Of a stretch of DNA of 64,000 nucleotides, positions 8,997-17,873 are shown piece after piece. A model generated the notes under the pieces. It was not told where the DNA came from. It saw nothing but the letters and a program-made list of their open reading frames with translations, and made no database searches. The DNA comes from Streptomyces aureoverticillatus (GTDB lineage Bacteria > Actinomycetota > Actinomycetes > Streptomycetales > Streptomycetaceae). Every line of letters starts with the position of its first letter. The first letter of the stretch is position 1. The stretch spans positions 1-64,000 of the forward strand of contig NZ_BMSY01000011.1 of NCBI RefSeq assembly GCF_014649395.1, written 5' to 3'. The position numbers were made by a program, and so were the translations under genes.

Positions 8997-9029
8997 GCGG
9001 CCCCCGATGTCCCGAGCATCGGGGGCCGC
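8997..9029 (+). terminator. Strong hairpin after the subtilisin inhibitor gene
   Basis: A perfect 13-bp inverted repeat (8997-9009 with 9017-9029) encloses a 7-base loop, about 90 bases after the SSI stop. There is no T-tract, as is common for Streptomyces terminators. Confidence 0.7.
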
Positions 9030-9041
9030 ACAATGCGTTCT

Positions 9042-9098
9042 CCCGGAACCTGCCGGAAGTCCCGGAACCTGTCGGAAGTCCCAGGACTTGTCGGATGC
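9042..9098 (+). repeat. 19-bp tandem repeat, three copies
   Basis: Units at 9042-9060, 9061-9079 and 9080-9098 begin CCCGGAACCTG. The first two differ at one base; the third is more diverged. They lie 36-92 bases before the cupin gene and could be an operator or a replication-slippage product. Confidence 0.7.
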
Positions 9099-9133
9099 TG
9101 TCCGGGAACCCGTCCGGCCCGAGGAGGTCCCCC

Positions 9134-9871
9134 GTGCGCACTTCCGAACCCGACGTCCACGACGGCCTGCCCGGCGGCATCGGCGTGTCCCGGCTGCGCG
9201 TGTACGACTGGCCGGCCGCCGACGGGCTCCGGGGCGGCACGCCCCACCTGCACCTCGCCTGCACGGAGGGCTACGCGGTCGTGAGCGGCCGCGGCGCCGT
9301 ACAGACCCTCACACCCGCCGGCTTGCGGCAGCACCCGCTCGCATCCGGCGCCCTCGTGTGGTTCACTCCCGGCACCATCCACCGGCTCGTCAACGAGGGC
9401 GATTTGACCATCCATGTCCTGATGCAGAACAGCGGCCTGCCCGAGGCGGGCGACGCGGTGCTCACGCTGCCGCCGCACCTGCTCGCCGACCCCGTGACGT
9501 ACCGCGCCGCCATCGCGCTGCCCGCCGACGGGACCGAGCAGGCCAAGGAGGACGCCGCCCGGCGCCGGCGCGACCTGGCCGTCGAGGGCTTCGCCGCGCT
9601 GCGCGCCGCCACCGAGGCCGGCGACCCCGAGCCGCTCGCCGCCTTCCACCGGGCCGCCGCCGCACTGGTCCGGCCCCTGACCCCGGCCTGGCGCGAGCGC
9701 TGGCACACCGGCGCCGCCGCGGCGGCCGCCGCCACCGACGCGCAGCTCGACGCGCTGGCCCGGGGCGACGCGAGCCATCTGGCGCGGGCCCGGGTACGCG
9801 CCGAACAGCCCGCCGAGCGCGGCCGGTTCGGGATGTGCGGTCGGCTCGACGTGTACGAGACCGGGGCATGA
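9134..9871 (+). CDS. Cupin-domain protein
   Basis: 245 residues. GAGGAGG at 9121-9127 selects the GTG at 9134 over an upstream ATG at 9095. The N-terminal half is a cupin barrel with HLHLACTEGYAVVSG and WFTPGTIHRLVNEG, which hold the usual metal-binding His/Glu positions; the C-terminal half is helical and Ala-rich. Cupins of this type bind sugars or small metabolites or isomerise sugars, but no reaction can be assigned. It overlaps the following acetyltransferase by ATGA, so the two are translationally coupled. Confidence 0.8.
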   Translation: MRTSEPDVHDGLPGGIGVSRLRVYDWPAADGLRGGTPHLHLACTEGYAVVSGRGAVQTLTPAGLRQHPLASGALVWFTPGTIHRLVNEGDLTIHVLMQNSGLPEAGDAVLTLPPHLLADPVTYRAAIALPADGTEQAKEDAARRRRDLAVEGFAALRAATEAGDPEPLAAFHRAAAALVRPLTPAWRERWHTGAAAAAAATDAQLDALARGDASHLARARVRAEQPAERGRFGMCGRLDVYETGA

Positions 9872-10446
9872 GCGCCGCCGACGCCGCCGCGGGCGGCACG
9901 TACGCCGACACGGTGGCCGCCGAACCGCTCGCCACCGCGCGGCTCGCGCTGGAGCCGCTGCGCGTGGCGCACGCCGAGGAGATGGCGGCCGTTCTCGCGG
10001 ACCCGGCCCTGCACACCTTCATCGGCGGCGCCCCGGACGACGTGGACGCCCTGCGGGCCCGCTACACGCGCATGCTCGCCGGGTCCCCCGACCCCGGTAC
10101 CTCCTGGTGCAACTGGGTGATCAGGGTGACCGACGAGGGCCGCCTCGCGGGCACGGTGCAGGCGACCGTGCGGCCCGCCCCGGCGCCCGAGGGCGGGCAC
10201 TCCGGTGGTCTCGCGGCCGAGATCGCCTGGGTCGTGGGCACGCCGTGGCAGGGCCGGGGCGTCGCGTCGGAGGCGGCACGCGCCCTCGTGGCGTGGCTGC
10301 GCGGACGTCCCGGGGTGACGTCGGTCCTCGCTCACATCCACCCGGACCACGGCGCGTCCGCCGCCGTGGCCCGGGCGGCCGGCCTCGCGCCCACCGGCGA
10401 GTGGCACGACGAAGAGGTCAAGTGGCGCCTCGCCTTGGACCGTTGA
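9868..10446 (+). CDS. GNAT-family N-acetyltransferase
   Basis: 192 residues, starting in an ATGA overlap with the cupin gene. It has the RimJ/RimL-like layout: ATARLALEPL near the N-terminus, then the acetyl-CoA-binding loop WQGRGVASEAARALV, where the Q/RxxGxG/A pyrophosphate-binding signature is visible, then VLAHIHPDHGASAAVARAAGL. It transfers an acetyl group to an amine of an unknown substrate. Coupling with a cupin suggests small-molecule or sugar-amine modification. The stop codon lies in the first unit of a 27-bp tandem repeat. Confidence 0.88.
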   Translation: MSAADAAAGGTYADTVAAEPLATARLALEPLRVAHAEEMAAVLADPALHTFIGGAPDDVDALRARYTRMLAGSPDPGTSWCNWVIRVTDEGRLAGTVQATVRPAPAPEGGHSGGLAAEIAWVVGTPWQGRGVASEAARALVAWLRGRPGVTSVLAHIHPDHGASAAVARAAGLAPTGEWHDEEVKWRLALDR

Positions 10447-10519
10447 GGTCAGGCATGACCGCCGGGCCGTTGAGGACAGGCGTGAGCGCGGGCCGCCGAC
10501 GACAGGCGTGAGCGCCGAG
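10440..10519 (+). repeat. About 27-bp tandem repeat spanning the GNAT stop codon
   Basis: Three imperfect units begin at 10440, 10467 and 10493, sharing GACAGGCGTGAGCGC or a close variant. The stop codon of the acetyltransferase (10444-10446) lies in the first unit. Confidence 0.65.
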
Positions 10520-10557
10520 GGCACGACGCCGTTGAGGCCGCACCCGCGCCGTCGGCA

Positions 10558-11511
10558 TCAGTACGGGCGGTCCCCCGCGATCGCCACGCGCTCCGCCACC
10601 CGCCGGTGCGGCGCGTAGTCGTCGACGGCGTAGTGCTGCGTCGCCCGGTTGTCCCAGAACGCGATGTCGCCCGCCTGCCAGCGCCAGCGCACCTGGTACT
10701 CCGGCACATGGGCCTGGCGCACCAGGTAGCCGAGCAGCCGGTCGCTCTCGGCGCGGTCCATGCCGACGATGTGCGTGGTGAAGGACGTGTTGACGAACAG
10801 CATCCGGCGGCCGGTCTCCGGGTGCGTCCGCACGACGGGATGGGTGACGGGCGGGAACTCGTCCTGGAGCGGGGCGAGTTGTTCGGGGCCGTAGAAGCGG
10901 GCGAAGCCCGGGATGAAGTCGTGCACGGCCACGGCGCCGTCGACGCGCGCCCTGATGTCGTCGGGAAGGTTGTCGTACGCGGCGGCCATGTCCGCCCACA
11001 TCGTGTCGCCGCCGACGGGCGGGACCTCGCGGAGCTGCAACACGGCGCCGAGCGCGGGCCGTTCGCGGAAGGTGACGTCGGTGTGCCACACGTTCTCGAA
11101 GGTGGGCGCGGCGCCGCCGCCCTTCTCGAAGCGGGCGACGTCATCGGCGGCGCCGCGGGCGAGCAGCGGGTTGGTCTCCAACTCGCCCCAGTTGCGGGCG
11201 AAGGCGCGCTGCTGGTCGGAGGTGAGGTGCGCGCCGCGGAAGAACAGCACCTTCCACTCCAGGAGGGCGCGGTTGAGTTCGTCGCGCACCGCGGGGTCGA
11301 GGGGCCGGGTCAGGTCGGCGCCGCGGATCTCGGCGCCGATGACGCGGCCCTGGGGAACGACGTCGATGTGCGCGTACGGCAGCTCCGGCCGGCCTTCGGG
11401 GAGGCGGCGCAGGGTGCGGCGGCCCTCGTACATGCCGTCGGCGGGGACACGGGCCTCACGGAGCGCGAGCGGGGAAGCGGGCAGGGCGGGGGAAGCGGAC
11501 ACAGCCGTCAT
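10558..11511 (-). CDS. TauD/TfdA-family Fe(II)/2-oxoglutarate-dependent dioxygenase
   Basis: 317 residues from the ATG at 11511, with GAGGAT upstream. The facial triad is visible as HTD (His143, Asp145) and the distal His in ATQHYAVDDY near 289, followed by the 2-oxoglutarate-binding Arg in HRRVAERV. VIGAEIRGADL near the N-terminus is typical of TauD, which releases sulfite from taurine; relatives cleave alkyl sulfates or herbicide ethers. Sulfonate or sulfate-ester use is the most likely role, but the exact substrate is unknown and no ABC transporter is adjacent. A short cysteine-containing reading frame precedes it. Confidence 0.9.
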   Translation of the reverse strand: MTAVSASPALPASPLALREARVPADGMYEGRRTLRRLPEGRPELPYAHIDVVPQGRVIGAEIRGADLTRPLDPAVRDELNRALLEWKVLFFRGAHLTSDQQRAFARNWGELETNPLLARGAADDVARFEKGGGAAPTFENVWHTDVTFRERPALGAVLQLREVPPVGGDTMWADMAAAYDNLPDDIRARVDGAVAVHDFIPGFARFYGPEQLAPLQDEFPPVTHPVVRTHPETGRRMLFVNTSFTTHIVGMDRAESDRLLGYLVRQAHVPEYQVRWRWQAGDIAFWDNRATQHYAVDDYAPHRRVAERVAIAGDRPY

Positions 11512-11585
11512 GGGGAGGATCCTCGGGTCGCGAGCGGGATTCGGGTGTGCGTGAAGACACGAAGGCGCGGCGCCACCGCGACGCG

Positions 11586-11663
11586 TCAACAGCCCGAGCG
11601 CTCGCACCCGCACCGCCACGGGACGTTGAAACGTCCGAGACCGGTGGTCAGGTGCTGGATCAT
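11586..11663 (-). CDS. Possible 25-residue upstream peptide ending CGCERSGC
   Basis: A short ATG frame lies 74 bases upstream of the TauD-like gene and ends WRCGCERSGC. Three cysteines in the last eight residues recall cysteine-rich leader peptides that attenuate sulfur-assimilation genes in actinobacteria. The ribosome-binding site is weak, so it could be chance. Confidence 0.25.
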   Translation of the reverse strand: MIQHLTTGLGRFNVPWRCGCERSGC

Positions 11664-11802
11664 GTGGCCATTGTGGGATGCCACCCCGCGTACGTCAACG
11701 GATCCCGCGGGCGTCACCGGCCAGGACGGTGCGTCACGGGACAGGACGCCGCCCCGCCCACCACGACGGTGCCCGGATGACGGATGATCGTGGCATCCGT
11801 AC

Positions 11803-11832
11803 CAAGAAGCTGTGAAACAAGAAGCTGTGAAA
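11803..11832 (+). repeat. Perfect 15-bp tandem duplication before lpdA
   Basis: CAAGAAGCTGTGAAA occurs twice back to back (11803-11817 and 11818-11832), ending 17 bases before the lpdA ATG. The second copy runs into the purine-rich ribosome-binding region. Confidence 0.9.
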
Positions 11833-11849
11833 GCGGAGAGGACCACCCC

Positions 11850-13253
11850 ATGGATGAGCGCTTCGACGTCGTCGTGCTCGGAGCAGGGCCCGGTGGATAC
11901 GTCGCCGCCATCCGCGCCGCCCAGTTGGGCAAGCGGGTCGCGGTCGTCGAGGAGAAGTACTGGGGCGGGGTCTGCCTCAACGTCGGCTGTATCCCGACGA
12001 AGGCGCTGCTGCGCAACGCCGAGCTGGCGCATCTGTTCACGCACGAGGCGAAGACGTACGGCATCAAGGTCGACGGTGAGGTGTCCTTCGACTACGGCGA
12101 GGCGTTCCGGCGCAGCCGCACGGTGGCGGACGGCCGCGTCAAGGGCGTCCACTTCCTGATGAAGAAGAACAAGATCACGGAGTTCGACGGCCGGGGCACC
12201 TTCCTGGACGCGCACACCCTTCAGGTGGCGAAGTCGGACGGCACGACGACGACCATCGGTTTCGACAACGCCATCATCGCCACCGGCGCGACGCCGAAGC
12301 TGCTGCCGGGCACCCGCCGCAGCGACCGCGTGGTGACCTTCGAGGAGCAGATCCTCGCGGACGAGCTGCCGCAGTCGGTGGTCATCGCGGGCGCCGGCGC
12401 GATCGGCATCGAGTTCGCGTACGTCCTGCACAACTACGGCGTGAAGGTCACCATCGTCGAGTTCCTCGACCGGATCGCGCCGCTCGAGGACGCGGACGTC
12501 TCCAAGGAGCTCGCCAAGCAGTACCGCAAGCTCGGCATCGACGTGCTGACCTCGACCCGCGTGGAGTCCATCGACGAGTCGGGCGAGCAGGTCCGCGTCA
12601 CGGTCACGGCCAAGGACGGCAAGCAGCAGGTCCTGGAGGCCGACAAGGTCCTCCAGGCCATCGGCTTCGCGCCGAACGTCACCGGCTACGGCCTGGAGGC
12701 CACCGGCGTGGCCGTCACCGAGCGCGGCGCGATCGACGTCGACGGCCGCTGCCGTACGTCCGTGCCGCACATCTACGCCATCGGTGACGTCACCGCGAAG
12801 CTGATGCTCGCGCACACCGCCGAGTCCATGGGCGTGGTGGCCGCCGAGACCATCGCGGACGCCGAGACGATGGAGCTCGACTACCCGATGATCCCGCGCG
12901 CCACCTACTGCCAGCCGCAGATCGCGAGCTTCGGCTGGACGGAGGAGCAGGCCAAGGAGAAGGGCTTCGACGTCAAGGTCGCCAAGTTCCCGTTCCAGGC
13001 GAACGGCAAGGCGCACGGCCTCGGCGACACCGTCGGCTTCGTCAAGATCATCAGCGATGCGACGTACGGCGAGATCATCGGCGCCCACCTGATCGGCCCC
13101 GACGTGACCGAGCTGCTTCCCGAGCTCACCCTGGCCCAGCAGTGGGACCTCACGGTGCACGAGGTGGCCCGCAACGTCCACGCCCACCCGACCCTGGGCG
13201 AGGCCGTCAAGGAGGCCGTGCACGGCCTGGCCGGACACATGATCAACTTCTGA
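11850..13253 (+). CDS. lpdA: Dihydrolipoyl dehydrogenase (E3)
   Basis: 467 residues, the normal length. It reoxidises dihydrolipoamide in the pyruvate, 2-oxoglutarate and branched-chain dehydrogenase complexes using FAD and NAD+. Visible: FAD-binding GAGPGGYVAA (11-20), redox-active disulfide GGVCLNVGCIPTK (Cys42, Cys47), NAD-binding GAGAIGIEFA, YAIGDVT and the C-terminal dimer motif HAHPTLGEAV with the catalytic His. The ATG at 11850 follows GGAGAGGA. It is transcribed alone and followed by a strong terminator. Confidence 0.96.
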   Translation: MDERFDVVVLGAGPGGYVAAIRAAQLGKRVAVVEEKYWGGVCLNVGCIPTKALLRNAELAHLFTHEAKTYGIKVDGEVSFDYGEAFRRSRTVADGRVKGVHFLMKKNKITEFDGRGTFLDAHTLQVAKSDGTTTTIGFDNAIIATGATPKLLPGTRRSDRVVTFEEQILADELPQSVVIAGAGAIGIEFAYVLHNYGVKVTIVEFLDRIAPLEDADVSKELAKQYRKLGIDVLTSTRVESIDESGEQVRVTVTAKDGKQQVLEADKVLQAIGFAPNVTGYGLEATGVAVTERGAIDVDGRCRTSVPHIYAIGDVTAKLMLAHTAESMGVVAAETIADAETMELDYPMIPRATYCQPQIASFGWTEEQAKEKGFDVKVAKFPFQANGKAHGLGDTVGFVKIISDATYGEIIGAHLIGPDVTELLPELTLAQQWDLTVHEVARNVHAHPTLGEAVKEAVHGLAGHMINF

Positions 13254-13258
13254 CGGGC

Positions 13259-13298
13259 CGGTGGCCCCGCCGCACCCGCGGGGGCGGCGGGGCCACCG
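13259..13298 (+). terminator. Terminator hairpin after lpdA
   Basis: A perfect 15-bp inverted repeat (13259-13273 with 13284-13298) with a 10-base loop, followed by TTT. It begins 6 bases after the lpdA stop. Confidence 0.85.
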
Positions 13299-13401
13299 TT
13301 TCCTGAGCTGTCTCGTGCTCCGCCAAGTGGCGGAGGCGTGTACTCCGGACGATCCTGGGCAGGATGTGACGTGCCTCGGGGGCCGAGGAGAGGCAGCTTC
13401 C

Positions 13402-15594
13402 ATGTTCTCTGGCCTGGGCCGGTTCGTGGTCCGCCGCCCGTGGTGGATCATCCTCGCGTGGGTGATCGCCGCGGGAGCCGTGATCTCGCTGGCGCCGAAG
13501 CTCACGTCCAGTACGGACGAGGCGAGCTTCCTGCCCGACCACTACGAATCCATCCGCGCGTCGGACCTGCAAGAACGCGAGTTCCCGCAGCAGCGGAACA
13601 TCGGCGCGATCATCGTCTTCCAGCGCTCCGACGGCGCGAGGTTCACCGCCGCCGACTCCGCGGACGTCACCCGCGTCTCCCAGGACCTCGCGGCGAAGAA
13701 GATCAAGGAAGTCCAGGCCGTCGAGCCCGGACAGGTGTCGCCGAACAAGCTCGTGCAGACGGCCGTCGTCGCCATGCCGAAGATCACCGACCCCGAGGAC
13801 ACCGCACAGCAGGACGCCGTCGAACAGCTCCGCAAGAACCTCAAACCGGAGCTGAAGGGCACCGACCTCAAGGCGGGCATCACGGGCTCCGCGGCACAGG
13901 CCCTGGACGAGAGCGACGCCTCCGAGCGGGCCGGGATCCTCGTCGGCGTCGGCACGATCGTGATCATCGTCGTGCTGCTCTTCGTGATCTTCCGCAGCCC
14001 CATCATCGCGCTGCTTCCCGTGGTCCTCATCGGCCTCATCTCGCCCATGGCGACGGGCCTGATCGCGTCCGCGAACAAGGCCTTCGACATGAAGGCCGAC
14101 TCCTCCATCCAGGAGCTCCTGACCGTCGTCCTGTTCGGCGTCGGCACGGACTACATCCTGTTCCTGCTCTTCCGCTACCGGGAGGCGCTGCGCGCGGGCG
14201 AGGGTCCCAAGGGCGCCATGGTGCACGCCGTCGAACGCGTCGGCGAGGCCATCACGTCGGCGGCGGGCGCGGTCATCGTGGCCTTCGCCGCGCTGACGCT
14301 GTCCACGCTCGGCATGCTGCGCTCGATGGGCCCGGCCCTGGCGATCGCGGTGTTCCTGACGCTGCTCGCCGGGCTCACGCTGGTCCCCGCCGTGGTCTCG
14401 CTGCTCGGTACGAAGGTCTTCTGGCCGTCGAAGTCCTGGCAGCGGGAACCGCAGGGCACGGGCTTCGCCAAGCTCGGCACGTCCATCGCCCGCAAGCCCG
14501 CCGTCTGGGCGGTCGTCTCGGCGCTGTTCATGGGCGCCCTCGCGCTCGGCGCGCTCGGCTACAAGGCGAACTTCGACCTCGCGGGCTCCTCGCTGCCCAA
14601 GGACAAGGAGTCCATCGTCTGGCAGGACAACCTGGAGAAGGGCTTCCCCGCGGGCACGACGGACCCGACCTTCGTGTATCTGACGTCGAAGGGTGACGAC
14701 CCGCTCGCCGCGGGCCAACCCGCCGCCTTCCGCGAACAGTTGCAGTCCGTCAAGGGCGTGGGCGAGGTGGCGCAGCCGCGCGTCAGCAAGGACGGCACGA
14801 CGGCCTCGTACTCGGTGGTGCTCGCCGATCCCCCGGCCTCGGACAAGGCACTCGACACCGTGAAGGGCCAGCTGCGGCCCGCGGCCCACGACGACGCGCC
14901 CTCGGGCACGGAAGCCTTCGTGGGCGGCACGACGGCCGTGTACGTCGACATCAACAAGGCCGTGGACCGGGACTACTCGGTGGTCTTCCCGGTGGCGGCC
15001 ATCGCCATCATGGTGATCCTCGGCCTGCTGCTGCGCAGCCTGGTGGCGCCCTGGTACCTGATGCTGTCGGTGGCGCTCGGCTTCGGCGCGACTCTCGGCG
15101 CGACCTCGATCCTGTTCCAGCAGATCGGCAGCCAGCCGGGCCTGATGTTCATGCTGCCCGTGATCATGTACTTGTTCGTGGTCGCGCTGGGCACGGACTA
15201 CAACATCCTCATGGTGTCCCGGCTGCGCGAGGAGGCCCGCGAGGGCCGCGACCCGCACGACGCGGCGGGCACGGCGGTGCGGCACTCGGGGCCGACGATC
15301 GGCTCGGCGGGTGTGATTCTCGCGGGTACGTTCGCGACGCTGATGCTCGCGGGCAACTCGACGCTGGCCCAGATGGGTTTCTCGCTCTCGTTCGGCATCG
15401 TCATCGCCGCGTTCGTGATGGCGATGCTGTTCACGCCCGCCCTGACGGCGATGATCGGGCATGCCGCCTGGTGGCCGGGGCACGGGGACGAGAAGCGCAA
15501 CGGCGGCGGTTCCGGCGGGGGGCCGGGGCCGGATACGGGTATGGGCGAACGTCCGGCCAGCGGGCCGGAGTTGGGCGCGGATACGCGGCGGTGA
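13402..15594 (+). CDS. MMPL/RND-family membrane transporter
   Basis: 730 residues with GAGGAGAGG upstream of the ATG at 13402. An N-terminal helix (RRPWWIILAWV) is followed by an extracytoplasmic domain, a block of about five helices, a second extracytoplasmic domain and another helical block, the duplicated RND layout. GTDYILFLLFRYRE and GTDYNILMVSRLREE are the paired MMPL signatures carrying the proton-relay Asp-Tyr motif. MMPL proteins export lipids, siderophores or hydrophobic drugs by proton antiport; the cargo is unknown. The C-terminal tail after residue 700 is Gly-rich and probably cytoplasmic. Confidence 0.93.
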   Translation: MFSGLGRFVVRRPWWIILAWVIAAGAVISLAPKLTSSTDEASFLPDHYESIRASDLQEREFPQQRNIGAIIVFQRSDGARFTAADSADVTRVSQDLAAKKIKEVQAVEPGQVSPNKLVQTAVVAMPKITDPEDTAQQDAVEQLRKNLKPELKGTDLKAGITGSAAQALDESDASERAGILVGVGTIVIIVVLLFVIFRSPIIALLPVVLIGLISPMATGLIASANKAFDMKADSSIQELLTVVLFGVGTDYILFLLFRYREALRAGEGPKGAMVHAVERVGEAITSAAGAVIVAFAALTLSTLGMLRSMGPALAIAVFLTLLAGLTLVPAVVSLLGTKVFWPSKSWQREPQGTGFAKLGTSIARKPAVWAVVSALFMGALALGALGYKANFDLAGSSLPKDKESIVWQDNLEKGFPAGTTDPTFVYLTSKGDDPLAAGQPAAFREQLQSVKGVGEVAQPRVSKDGTTASYSVVLADPPASDKALDTVKGQLRPAAHDDAPSGTEAFVGGTTAVYVDINKAVDRDYSVVFPVAAIAIMVILGLLLRSLVAPWYLMLSVALGFGATLGATSILFQQIGSQPGLMFMLPVIMYLFVVALGTDYNILMVSRLREEAREGRDPHDAAGTAVRHSGPTIGSAGVILAGTFATLMLAGNSTLAQMGFSLSFGIVIAAFVMAMLFTPALTAMIGHAAWWPGHGDEKRNGGGSGGGPGPDTGMGERPASGPELGADTRR

Positions 15595-15639
15595 GAGGCG
15601 GGGGGCGGTGACCCGCGCCCGGGGGCGGCCGGTCGCGGG

Positions 15640-15695
15640 TCAGGGGCCGGTCGACTGTCAGGGGGCCGGTCCCGTGTCAGGGGAAGGACCCGTCA
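15640..15695 (-). repeat. 18-19-bp tandem repeat spanning the MFS stop codon
   Basis: Imperfect units begin at 15640, 15658 and 15677, each starting TCAGGGG. The last contains the stop codon of the MFS gene (15677-15679 on the minus strand). The block lies between convergent genes. Confidence 0.6.
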
Positions 15696-17008
15696 CCCGT
15701 GTCGCCGCCGACGCGCCCCGCCCGCGTCCGCCCAATCCCCGTCAGCGTCCCGCTCAGCGTGATCACGACCACGCACAGGCCGACGACCAGGCACACCGTC
15801 GGCGCGCCCCACGTGGCGACGGCCGCGGTGACGACGGCCGCGCCGACCGGGCCGAGGGAGTTGTGGATCGTCCAGAACGACGAGGTGACCCGGCCCAGGA
15901 GGTGACCGGGCGTCACCTCCTGCCGCAGGGACATGGAGTTGATGCCTCCGATGCCGGTGCAGAACAGCACGCACGCGGCGAGGACGGCCACCGCCGGCAC
16001 GCTCCCGGTCAGCCCCAGGCAGGCCAGCGCCACGCCCGAAAGCGTGTGGGCCCCGATCCAGCTCGCGCCGAAGCCGAGCCGCCCCCGCAGCCGGGCCACC
16101 ACGAACGTGGCGGCGAGGGTGCCGAGCGTCCCGGCGGTGAGCACATAGCCCACGGTCCCGTCGCCGTGCCCGAGGTCGTGCTTCACGCGGAAGATGAGGA
16201 CGTCGGTCAGGCCGTAGGTGAGGAAGGTCAGCAGCGCGAGCAGCACCGTCAGGGGCCGCAGCACCGGATGCCGCCACAGGAAGCGCGCCCCGGCGAGGAA
16301 CTCCTGCCGCACACCGCCGCGTTCGCCCGCACCGGCCGCGCCCGCCGACGCCTCCCCGGCCCCCTCGTCCGGCCCGGGTGTGGCGCGTACTCGTACGAAG
16401 AGGATGCCGACCGCCGAGACCGCGAAGGTGGCGGCGTCGATGCCGATCGCGGCGGCGGGGCCGAAGGATGCGGCGACCAGGCCCGCGAGCATGGGCCCGG
16501 CCGCGCCCGCGGCGGCGTACGTGCCGTACAGATGGCTGTTGGCCTTGAGGATCTGGCCGGGGGCGACGATGCCGGGCACCACGGTCACGTACGTCACCTG
16601 GAAGAGCATCGCGAAGACCCCGGCGAGGGGGACGACCGCGTACACCAGCCAGACCGGTGTCGCGAACAGCCACACCAGCGGGATGAGCCCGAAGAGCACG
16701 CAGCGCGCGACGTCGGTGACCACGAGCAGCCGCCGCCGGTTCACACGGTCGGCGACGACCCCGGCGAACAGGCCCGTGACGATCGAGGCGACGCCGGTCA
16801 GGCCCGTGACGAAGCCCATCTGCACGACCGACCCCGTCTGGTGCAGCACCAGCAGCGGGATCGCCACGTGCGAGAAGGAGTCCCCGAGCGCGGTCAGCCC
16901 CTGAAGGCCCACGAACAGGCGGTAGTTGGGGTCGGACCACGGCGACGACTGCCCGGGGCCGTGACCCGTCGGCTTTCGTGTGCGTCGCGACGTGTCGCGC
17001 CGGGCCAT
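15677..17008 (-). CDS. MFS transporter, drug exporter-like
   Basis: 443 residues with about 12 hydrophobic segments. The N-terminus has NYRLFVGLQGLTALGDSF and the loop GVVADRVNRRRLLVVTD matches the GXXXDRXGRR motif between helices 2 and 3 of the major facilitator superfamily (MFS_3/enterobactin exporter-like group). It probably exports a metabolite or drug by proton antiport. GGGAGAGGC precedes the ATG at 17008. It converges on the MMPL gene, and the PEP mutase-like gene lies upstream on the same strand. Confidence 0.9.
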   Translation of the reverse strand: MARRDTSRRTRKPTGHGPGQSSPWSDPNYRLFVGLQGLTALGDSFSHVAIPLLVLHQTGSVVQMGFVTGLTGVASIVTGLFAGVVADRVNRRRLLVVTDVARCVLFGLIPLVWLFATPVWLVYAVVPLAGVFAMLFQVTYVTVVPGIVAPGQILKANSHLYGTYAAAGAAGPMLAGLVAASFGPAAAIGIDAATFAVSAVGILFVRVRATPGPDEGAGEASAGAAGAGERGGVRQEFLAGARFLWRHPVLRPLTVLLALLTFLTYGLTDVLIFRVKHDLGHGDGTVGYVLTAGTLGTLAATFVVARLRGRLGFGASWIGAHTLSGVALACLGLTGSVPAVAVLAACVLFCTGIGGINSMSLRQEVTPGHLLGRVTSSFWTIHNSLGPVGAAVVTAAVATWGAPTVCLVVGLCVVVITLSGTLTGIGRTRAGRVGGDTGDGSFP

Positions 17009-17045
17009 GCCTCTCCCCCGTTCCCCGTTCCCGCCCCCGTTCCGC

Positions 17046-17873
17046 CTAGGCGGGGTCGTCGAAGACCTCCGCGAGCGCCTGCGCCTCAGCGTACGTCGGC
17101 AGCCCCTCCGCGCTCACGGTGCCCAGGGTGAACTCCCGTGCCACGTCGACCACTTGCCGCACCGCCGCGCGGAACAGCAGCGATCCGCTGCTCACGCGGC
17201 GCACGCCGAGTTCGGCGAGGCGCCGGGGCGACAGGCCGCCGGGTGCGTAGAGGATGTTCAGCGGTACGTCGAGGACGCCGACGAGCCCGGCGATGGCGGC
17301 CTCGTCCTGCACCCCCGGCACGAACACGCCGTCCGCACCCGCGCGTTGGTAGGCGGCGGCGCGCTCGCGGGCCTCCTTCTCACCCCCGGCGTTCAGCCAG
17401 TACGCGTCCGTGCGCGCGTTGAGGAAGAGGCCGGGCGCCGCCTCCTTCACGGCGCGGATCAGCTCGCACTGGGGGCCGGTGGCGGTGAGTGTCCCGTCCG
17501 GCCTGCCGTCTTCGAGGTTCACGCCGGCCACGCCCGCGGCGGCGAGTTCACGGGCCAGCGCGGCGACCTCGTCGGGCCCTTCGCCGAAGCCGCCCTCGAT
17601 GTCGACGGTGACGAGCACGGGCAGCCGGGCCATGCCGCGGGCGAGGCGCACCGTCTCCTCCCGCGCCGCGCCGGTCGCGTCCGCCTTGCCCGCGGCGGCC
17701 GCGACGCCGAGGCTCGTCGTACCGATGGCGGGGAAGCCTGCGTTGGCGAGCGCGGCGGCGGACGCGTGGTCCCAGGCGTTGGGCAGGAGCAGCGGGTCAC
17801 CGGTGCGGTGCAGGGCGCGGAAGGCGTCGCATCGGTCGGTCATGGGCGCGCTGTGGTCGGTTCGGTCGGTCAT
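17046..17873 (-). CDS. Isocitrate lyase / PEP mutase-family protein
   Basis: 275 residues from the ATG at 17873 (an internal ATG at 17843, MTDRCDAF, is an alternative). PLLLPNAWDHASAAALANAG and VTVDIEGGFGEGPDEV mark the PEP mutase/ICL superfamily barrel, with the Mg2+-binding Asp-Ile-Glu. VNLEDG, NARTDAY and ADGVFVPGV follow. The usual KKCGH loop of true isocitrate and methylisocitrate lyases is absent, so this belongs to the broader phosphoenolpyruvate mutase-like group of C-C or C-P lyases. Substrate unknown. Confidence 0.88.
   Translation of the reverse strand: MTDRTDHSAPMTDRCDAFRALHRTGDPLLLPNAWDHASAAALANAGFPAIGTTSLGVAAAAGKADATGAAREETVRLARGMARLPVLVTVDIEGGFGEGPDEVAALARELAAAGVAGVNLEDGRPDGTLTATGPQCELIRAVKEAAPGLFLNARTDAYWLNAGGEKEARERAAAYQRAGADGVFVPGVQDEAAIAGLVGVLDVPLNILYAPGGLSPRRLAELGVRRVSSGSLLFRAAVRQVVDVAREFTLGTVSAEGLPTYAEAQALAEVFDDPA

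Noticed and set aside
11586..13505. A 639-codon open frame antisense to lpdA
   Set aside because: Its composition (LGD/VLL/HAV runs) is that of an antisense reading of a conserved gene; only the last 25 codons outside lpdA were considered, as a leader peptide.
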